Part shown: piece by piece, positions 7,566 through 9,351 of the stretch
Position numbering within the stretch: the stretch's first letter is position 1
How the letters are laid out: every line of letters begins with the position of its first letter
Program-made: the position numbers and the translations under genes
The notes under the pieces: model-generated
Seen by the model: only the letters and a program-made list of their open reading frames with translations
What the model was told of the DNA's origin: nothing
Databases searched by the model: none
NCBI GenBank assembly: GCA_003523225.1
Contig: DPGK01000025.1
Span: 43,790 to 53,140 of the forward strand
Reading direction: 5' to 3'
DNA: 9,351 nucleotides
DNA from: Clostridiales bacterium
GTDB lineage: Bacteria; Bacillota; Clostridia; Oscillospirales; CAG-272

Positions 7566-7595
7566 AGCCGCCTCGATTTCGATCGGGGCGGCTGA
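7566..7595 (+). repeat. 30-bp hairpin repeat, copy 1
   Basis: The arm AGCCGCCTCGAT (7566-7577), loop TTCG (7578-7581) and arm ATCGGGGCGGCT (7582-7593) form a 12-bp stem without mismatches (one G-T pair), then GA. A UUCG tetraloop is exceptionally stable in RNA. No T run follows (next bases are ATTGTAAG), so it is not a standard intrinsic terminator. The same 30 bases recur at 9208-9237. Confidence 0.9.
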
Positions 7596-7613
7596 ATTGT
7601 AAGTTACTCTGTC

Positions 7614-7642
7614 TTGACAAAATCAATTTAATATGATATAAT
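7614..7642 (+). promoter_or_regulatory. Consensus sigma-A promoter of the RNase III module
   Basis: A -35 TTGACA (7614-7619) and a -10 TATAAT (7637-7642) are separated by exactly 17 bp, a perfect housekeeping consensus. Transcription should begin near 7649. It lies 18 bp after hairpin copy 1, so copy 1 is outside this transcript. The module appears strongly and constitutively transcribed unless controlled in its long leader. Confidence 0.8.
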
Positions 7643-7649
7643 ATAAACG

Positions 7650-7865
7650 CTGAAAGGCGTAATGCTTTAAATTTGAAACATTGTATTTATTTGTTTATTT
7701 TGTTTTATGCAAGTGAAACTCTGTAAACAGCCGAAAACAAAGAATTAAATTTAAAATATTATGTCCGTATAACGGGTGTACTGTATTCTCACGGTAGTAT
7801 TCTGTTTTGACGGACTATTTTTATACCTTTCAGTAAATTACAATATTTATTGGAGGTGTTTTTTT
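7650..7865 (+). other. Long AT-rich 5' leader of the RNase III-like gene
   Basis: About 215 nt separate the predicted start of transcription from the ATG at 7866. It is AT-rich, with no convincing ORF. GTCCGT (7763-7768) can pair with ACGGAC (7810-7815), and CCGT (7765-7768) alternatively with ACGG (7772-7775), giving mutually exclusive folds. An excellent RBS, GGAGGTG (7852-7858), ends it. Known RNase III genes can be controlled by cleavage of a stem in their own leader; that this occurs here is only a hypothesis. No known riboswitch class was recognised. Confidence 0.4.
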
Positions 7866-8984
7866 ATGGAAAGAAAAAACGCATTATCATTTGTTCAAAG
7901 ACAAATCGGTTATGAATTTAAGAACCTTGACTTGCTTGAACAAGCATTTACTCGCCGATCTTACACAGAAGAAAGCGGCGGTGAAAACAACGAGGTGTTA
8001 GAATTTTTAGGCGATAAAGTTCTTGATTTTATCGTGGTAAAAATTTTAAGCGAGAGATTTGGTGTTTTTGAAAAAGAGGAGCAAGATCCGACTCGTTGGA
8101 ACAAAAAGTTGTTTACCGGCAACTTTATATCTGAAGTCAGCGAAGGTAAACTCTCGGAAATCAAGGCGAGATTGGTTAATAAAAATGCTCTCGCTGCTCG
8201 AATTGATGATTTGGGCATTACCGATTTTGTGCTCGCAGACCTGCTGAAAATGAGCAAGGGGGATATCGCAAATGGAGTAATGAAGCAACCGTCTGTTAAA
8301 GAAGACTTGTTCGAAGCAATATTGGGTGCCGTTGCCTTAGACAGCGAGTGGAACTTAGAAGAACTGCAAAATACTGTAGAAGTTATGCTTGAGCCAGATG
8401 ACAATATCGATGCGGATGAATTCAGTTATGTGCAGTTCATTCAAGATTGGGTTGCCAATGACAGTAATACTGTTCCGGTATATTTGTTCAAGAAGGCGCG
8501 CTACTCTACATCGTGGTATTTGCCTTTTGAAGGTTTATCTCAGACTTTTAATCTGGGGGATCCAAAGCAAAACGAAGTCGAATTTTGGTGCATGATGCAT
8601 ATAGCTGATCGATTGCCAGATTTTAGAGGCTTCGGCAAAAGCAAATCTGAAGCAAGAAGAGCGGCATGTAAAGTGGCTTATAATTACCTTGATAAGCAAG
8701 GATTTCTCCCTACCATTCGCGACGAAATAGAAAATCCGAATCGTGATGAAGCCATAGGGCAACTTGAGATTTTAGCAAGACGTGGATATTTTTCTATTCC
8801 AACCTATGATTTTACTCAGGAATATGATAACAACGGTAATCCTGTTTGGAAATCGGAATGTCATATAGCTGAATATGATGTATACTGCGATGCAGATTCG
8901 TCATCCAAAAAGGAGGCAAAGAAGGATTCTGCATACAAAATGTTGCTTTATGTGTTAGGTTACGAGGAGGAAGAAAATGAGTAA
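7866..8984 (+). CDS. RNase III-like protein with two dsRNA-binding domains
   Basis: This is a 372-aa protein; canonical bacterial RNase III is about 226 aa. The nuclease domain (about 5-176) has NEVLEFLGDKVL (42-53) with Glu43, Glu46 and Asp50, and EDLFEAILG (146-154) with Asp147 and Glu150. These align in spacing with E. coli Glu38, Glu41, Asp45, Asp114 and Glu117, so cleavage of dsRNA should be possible. About 28 extra residues (roughly 66-97) lie between these motifs. A first dsRBD-like region (about 187-278) ends in GFGKSKSEARRAACKVAYNY. A second (about 295-366) contains AIGQLEILAR and ends in SSKKEAKKDSAYKMLLYV. RNase III plus two dsRBDs is familiar from some eukaryotic proteins and unusual in bacteria. 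The ATG at 7866 has GGAGGTG 7 nt upstream; the open frame extends upstream only into the leader. It is probably an accessory protein rather than the housekeeping rnc product, as no rnc neighbours are present. Confidence 0.85.
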   Translation: MERKNALSFVQRQIGYEFKNLDLLEQAFTRRSYTEESGGENNEVLEFLGDKVLDFIVVKILSERFGVFEKEEQDPTRWNKKLFTGNFISEVSEGKLSEIKARLVNKNALAARIDDLGITDFVLADLLKMSKGDIANGVMKQPSVKEDLFEAILGAVALDSEWNLEELQNTVEVMLEPDDNIDADEFSYVQFIQDWVANDSNTVPVYLFKKARYSTSWYLPFEGLSQTFNLGDPKQNEVEFWCMMHIADRLPDFRGFGKSKSEARRAACKVAYNYLDKQGFLPTIRDEIENPNRDEAIGQLEILARRGYFSIPTYDFTQEYDNNGNPVWKSECHIAEYDVYCDADSSSKKEAKKDSAYKMLLYVLGYEEEENE

Positions 8985-9159
8985 ATGGTGTTTCAATTAC
9001 GAATCGGGAGAATATGAAGACATAGAAAAAGATGGCTATAGTTGGTCTCGCGGAGAGTATGTATACAATTGGGATGATAGCGAATATAAACGTGAAGAAG
9101 AACGTCGCCGCGAGGAGGAAGAGGAAGAAGAACGACATCGTGAACAAGAGGACGAGTAA
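8977..9159 (+). CDS. Small acidic protein coupled to the RNase III-like gene
   Basis: This 60-aa protein is of no family I recognise. Residues 1-37 are rich in Tyr, Trp, Gly and acidic residues, with a loose internal duplication (SGEYEDIE at 10-17, RGEYVYNW at 25-32). Residues 38-60 are almost only Glu and Arg, probably a charged helix. I count 24 acidic and 10 basic residues, a net charge near -14. The ATG overlaps the end of the nuclease gene by 8 bp and is preceded by GAGGAGG (8964-8970) at 6 nt, so translational coupling is likely. The same purine-rich bases encode the acidic end of the nuclease. A partner or inhibitor of the nuclease, for example an acidic mimic of RNA, is conceivable but unproven. 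Confidence 0.65.
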   Translation: MSKWCFNYESGEYEDIEKDGYSWSRGEYVYNWDDSEYKREEERRREEEEEEERHREQEDE

Positions 9160-9207
9160 TAATCGCAGACTATAATAATTGCCTTTTTGTGTTTTCTAAT
9201 AATACAC

Positions 9208-9237
9208 AGCCGCCTCGATTTCGATCGGGGCGGCTGA
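9208..9237 (+). repeat. 30-bp hairpin repeat, copy 2
   Basis: This copy is identical over 30 bases to 7566-7595 and in the same orientation: arms 9208-9219 and 9224-9235 around TTCG at 9220-9223, then GA. It lies 48 bp after the small acidic gene, so it should be part of the module transcript. A short T run (CTTTT, 9240-9244) follows after a gap of 4 bases, so weak termination is possible. Flanking sequences of the two copies differ, which sets the repeat unit at about 30 bp. Confidence 0.9.
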
Positions 9238-9351
9238 TGCTTTTATGGACATTACCACTAAAAATCGAATCATGTTTTCGGTGATCTTGACTTTAGCATG
9301 CGGTGAAAATTCGTATTTACACCTTTTTGCCGAATGATTTGCCATAAAATC

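Larger units (their letters stand above)
7566..9237 (+). mobile_element. Candidate accessory cassette bounded by identical hairpins
   Basis: The segment between and including two identical 30-bp hairpins holds a promoter, a leader, an RNase III-like gene and a small acidic gene. It is visibly more AT-rich than the sporulation genes and uses more AT-ending codons (TTA, AGA, GAA, AAT). It sits directly after a transposon-gene remnant. No transposase, integrase or inserted terminal inverted repeat is visible, so a mobile cassette is inferred only from the repeats, the composition and the break in local gene order. Confidence 0.4.

Noticed and set aside
7776..7865. In-frame 30-codon extension upstream of the RNase III-like start
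   Set aside because: GGAGGTG at 7852-7858 clearly serves the ATG at 7866, where RNase III homology begins within a few residues; the upstream frame lies in AT-rich leader without an RBS.
8812..9147. 111-codon minus-strand frame rich in Phe
   Set aside because: It is the complement of Glu-rich (GAA/GAG) codons in the acidic protein and nuclease tail, and has no RBS or motif.
7566..9237. CRISPR array or integron cassette array
   Set aside because: Only two repeat copies 1.6 kb apart with no spacers, no cas genes and no integrase; the stem is a perfect hairpin without the bulges and GTTRRRY core of attC sites.
9245..9337. 30-codon frame after hairpin copy 2
   Set aside because: No RBS and no recognisable motif; too short to support. 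Otherwise nothing is seen in 9238-9351.

Overview
The window looks like chromosomal DNA of an anaerobic, endospore-forming member of the Firmicutes (Clostridia, probably near Oscillospiraceae). The clearest evidence is an adjacent spoIIGA-sigE pair, the mother-cell sigma-E module found only in endospore formers. This placement comes from gene content and protein motifs, not from a database search.

Layout. (i) 46-2118, minus strand: a fused permease/ATPase ABC exporter subunit with its own promoter and a GTTGC-N4-GCAAC dyad beside the -35. (ii) 2215-3520, plus strand: a divergent DUF1015-family gene, with a promoter followed by a 16-bp perfect palindrome and then the RBS. (iii) 3619-5424: a predicted lipoprotein with a NodB-type polysaccharide deacetylase domain, closed by a strong intrinsic terminator at 5437-5470. 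(iv) 5480-7234: a candidate Spo0A-type promoter, then spoIIGA (membrane aspartic protease) and sigE (pro-sigma-E). SpoIIGA would cleave the pro-sequence of SigE after asymmetric septation. (v) 7235-9351: an accessory region in the place where sigG is commonly found. It holds the 3' end of a tnpV-type transposon gene and a tiny truncated reading frame. These are followed by a 1.6-kb AT-richer module bracketed by two identical 30-bp sequences, each a 12-bp perfect stem with a TTCG loop.

The module is the most unusual part of the window. It has a consensus sigma-A promoter (TTGACA-17-TATAAT), a leader of about 215 nt, and a 372-aa RNase III-like protein. That protein keeps the catalytic acidic residues, carries an extra segment of about 28 residues inside the nuclease domain, and appears to end in two dsRNA-binding domains instead of one. 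A 60-aa, very acidic protein follows, its start codon overlapping the nuclease stop. AT richness, codon use, the transposon remnant and the bracketing repeats together suggest horizontal acquisition. What the module does (defence, RNA-based regulation, or upkeep of an element) cannot be decided from sequence alone.

No tRNA, rRNA or CRISPR array was seen. The only gene-free stretch near 300 bases is 7558-7865, which holds hairpin copy 1, the module promoter and the leader.
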